DNA of 5,997 nt, taken from the NCBI GenBank assembly GCA_937871685.1, contig CALMOL010000210.1, forward strand, positions 1 through 5,997. Reading direction: 5' to 3'. Shown here piece after piece: positions 5,247 to 5,997 of this stretch (the stretch's first letter is position 1; every line of letters starts with the position of its first letter). The DNA is from an uncultured Verrucomicrobiota bacterium. GTDB lineage: Bacteria; Verrucomicrobiota; Verrucomicrobiia; Chthoniobacterales; SZAS-18. The notes under the pieces were generated by a model, which made no database searches, had not been told where the DNA came from, and saw only the letters and a list, made by a program, of their open reading frames with translations. A program made the position numbers and the translations under genes.

Positions 5247-5265
5247 AGGTAGCCTCAGGCTACCT
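5247..5265. repeat. Hairpin bordering the array (8-bp perfect stem)
   Basis: AGGTAGCC and GGCTACCT flank a TCA loop, giving a perfect 8-bp stem ten bases after the last array core. It could be the array's boundary or a structure at the end of the rlmH transcript. No T-run follows on either strand, so it is not a standard intrinsic terminator. Confidence 0.6.
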
Positions 5266-5447
5266 TGGTGGCTGGCCTCGGGAGGTATTCCGGCGGTCTT
5301 CTTCTGAGCGCCACGACCCAATTGCTTCTGGAGGGCGACCCGCCCACCGAGACGAAGAGCGCGAGCGGAAGCGATGAGGCGGCTGGAATCTCGGGGGCTG
5401 AGACTGACCGCAACCCAGCGGCGACGAAAGCTTCGGGGTCCGCGCGT
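5266..5447. other. Non-coding gap downstream of rlmH
   Basis: These 182 bp lie between the boundary hairpin and the rlmH stop codon. I see no credible gene, tRNA, terminator with T-run or repeat here. A minus-strand frame crosses it but has no recognisable protein content and overlaps rlmH. Confidence 0.5.
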
Positions 5448-5948
5448 CTATCGATCCCTCCGGTTTCCGCGCGCCTTCCGCGCCTCGGCGACGGGCCCTT
5501 CGCGATGGTAGGGCGAGCCGGCGAAGATCTGGAAAGCGCGATAGAGCTGCTCGATCGCCACCACGAGCGCCAGCTCGTGTGGGAGCGTCAGCGGCCCGAG
5601 GCTCCAGCACCAGTGCGCCATGCTTCGGACGGCGGGCGTGTGACCATCGGCGCCGCCGAGGAGGAATGCCGTGGTTTTGGGGCCGGCCCCGTCGCCGAGC
5701 CAGCCTTCCAGGCGGCGCGCAAACTCGCGGCTCCCCACGGCTTCGCCACGCTCGTCGAGCACGATGCGGCGCATCCCGGCCGAGCGAGCGAGCGAGGCTT
5801 CGCCCTCGGCCACGGCCGTGGGGCCGGACTTGAGGCGGACGAGTTCCGCCGCGCAGTTCGATTGCAGGCGGCCGAGGTATTCTTCCGCCCCGGTCCGGGC
5901 GAAGGGCAGCCGCGGCTTGCCCACGGCGAGCACGAGGAGGCGGACCAT
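5448..5948 (-). CDS. rlmH: 23S rRNA (pseudouridine-1915 N3)-methyltransferase RlmH
   Basis: RlmH is a SPOUT-class enzyme that uses S-adenosylmethionine to methylate N3 of pseudouridine 1915 in helix 69 of 23S rRNA, acting on assembled 70S ribosomes in the cytoplasm. The 166-residue protein shows LDERG with SREFA (about 64-77), the SAM-binding FLLGGADGH (95-103), the trefoil-knot segment LGPLTLPHELALVVAIEQLY (117-136) and the terminal SPYHRE (145-150). E. coli RlmH is 155 residues and ends at this HRE; here about 16 basic residues follow (EARKARGNRRDR), which might help rRNA contact. The start is ATG at 5946-5948, giving the usual N-terminal beta strand VRLLVLAVGK. It lies 13 bp downstream of another leftward gene, so it is likely in an operon. 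Confidence 0.97.
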   Translation of the reverse strand: MVRLLVLAVGKPRLPFARTGAEEYLGRLQSNCAAELVRLKSGPTAVAEGEASLARSAGMRRIVLDERGEAVGSREFARRLEGWLGDGAGPKTTAFLLGGADGHTPAVRSMAHWCWSLGPLTLPHELALVVAIEQLYRAFQIFAGSPYHREGPVAEARKARGNRRDR

Positions 5949-5961
5949 GCGGCGCGAGTTT

Positions 5962-5997
5962 TCAGGGCTTGCGCTCGGGGGGCGCGGGCTCCGGCGC
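5962..5997 (-). CDS. 3' end of an upstream leftward gene (partial)
   Basis: On the minus strand a frame enters from the window edge and ends with APEPAPPERKP and a TGA at 5962-5964, 13 bp before the rlmH start. The Pro/Ala/Glu-rich tail says little about function. In many bacteria the gene just upstream of rlmH encodes the ribosomal silencing factor RsfS, so that is the best guess from context. Eleven residues cannot confirm it, and chance readthrough to the edge is possible. Confidence 0.4.
   Translation of the reverse strand, partial: APEPAPPERKP

Noticed and set aside
3960..5321. A 453-residue SDR protein with a repeat-rich N-terminus encoded by the array
   Set aside because: The SDR fold begins at ATG 4823. 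Seven of thirteen array steps are 22 bp and shift codon phase, so no peptide repeat is maintained; the Ser/Arg-rich extension is best seen as a chance open frame in GC-rich DNA.
5260..5610. A 116-residue minus-strand gene between rlmH and the array
   Set aside because: It overlaps the conserved C-terminal half of rlmH in another frame and shows no recognisable protein features.

Overview
The window is GC-rich bacterial chromosome from what I infer is a Verrucomicrobiota member, most plausibly Opitutales/Opitutaceae-like. This rests on high GC, a VENHEDT-type response regulator, dispersed CTCGAAA-rich inverted repeats and GCGC-stem palindromes between genes, and almost no Shine-Dalgarno sequences. 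It is inference by resemblance; no marker here fixes the taxon. There is no phage, plasmid, tRNA, rRNA or CRISPR content.

Layout. Positions 1-106 hold three palindromic (REP-like) hairpins. On the minus strand, 757-122 encodes a small soluble histidine kinase, preceded by a single-domain response regulator (1208-816); together they form a two-component pair read leftward. A 174-bp divergent intergenic region (1209-1382) separates them from a rightward ExbB-ExbD-ExbD proton-channel operon (1383-3408). That operon is interrupted between exbB and the first exbD by a ~145-bp element whose 31-bp arms form a near-perfect inverted repeat. The second exbD ends 8 bp into the tail of a leftward cluster: an atypical SDR epimerase-like protein (4823-3960), a DUF4160 protein (3923-3687) and a DUF2442 protein (3706-3401). 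The last two overlap by 20 bp and resemble a toxin-antitoxin-type pair. Between the SDR gene and rlmH (5948-5448, 23S rRNA methyltransferase) lie 624 bp without a credible gene, most of it a striking array. At the right edge is the 3' end of another leftward gene, 13 bp upstream of rlmH.

The most unusual object is the array at about 4950-5265. It has fourteen copies of an 8-bp near-palindrome (CTCGTGAG, or its reverse complement CTCACGAG) at a strict 21 or 22 bp spacing. Several spacers are themselves palindromic (ACCT...AGGT type), so dyads recur about every 11 bp, roughly one helical turn. The array includes a perfect 29-bp inverted repeat and ends at an 8-bp-stem hairpin. The mix of 21- and 22-bp steps breaks codon phase, so it looks like a DNA- or RNA-level structure rather than a protein repeat, although a frame stays open through it.

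How the genes work together: ExbB/ExbD1/ExbD2 should form an inner-membrane proton-driven motor; no tonB or receptor is in the window. The two-component pair is divergent from it and could share its control region, but nothing in the sequence proves it regulates the motor. RlmH and the truncated upstream gene belong to ribosome housekeeping. The SDR/DUF4160/DUF2442 cluster looks like an independent small operon.
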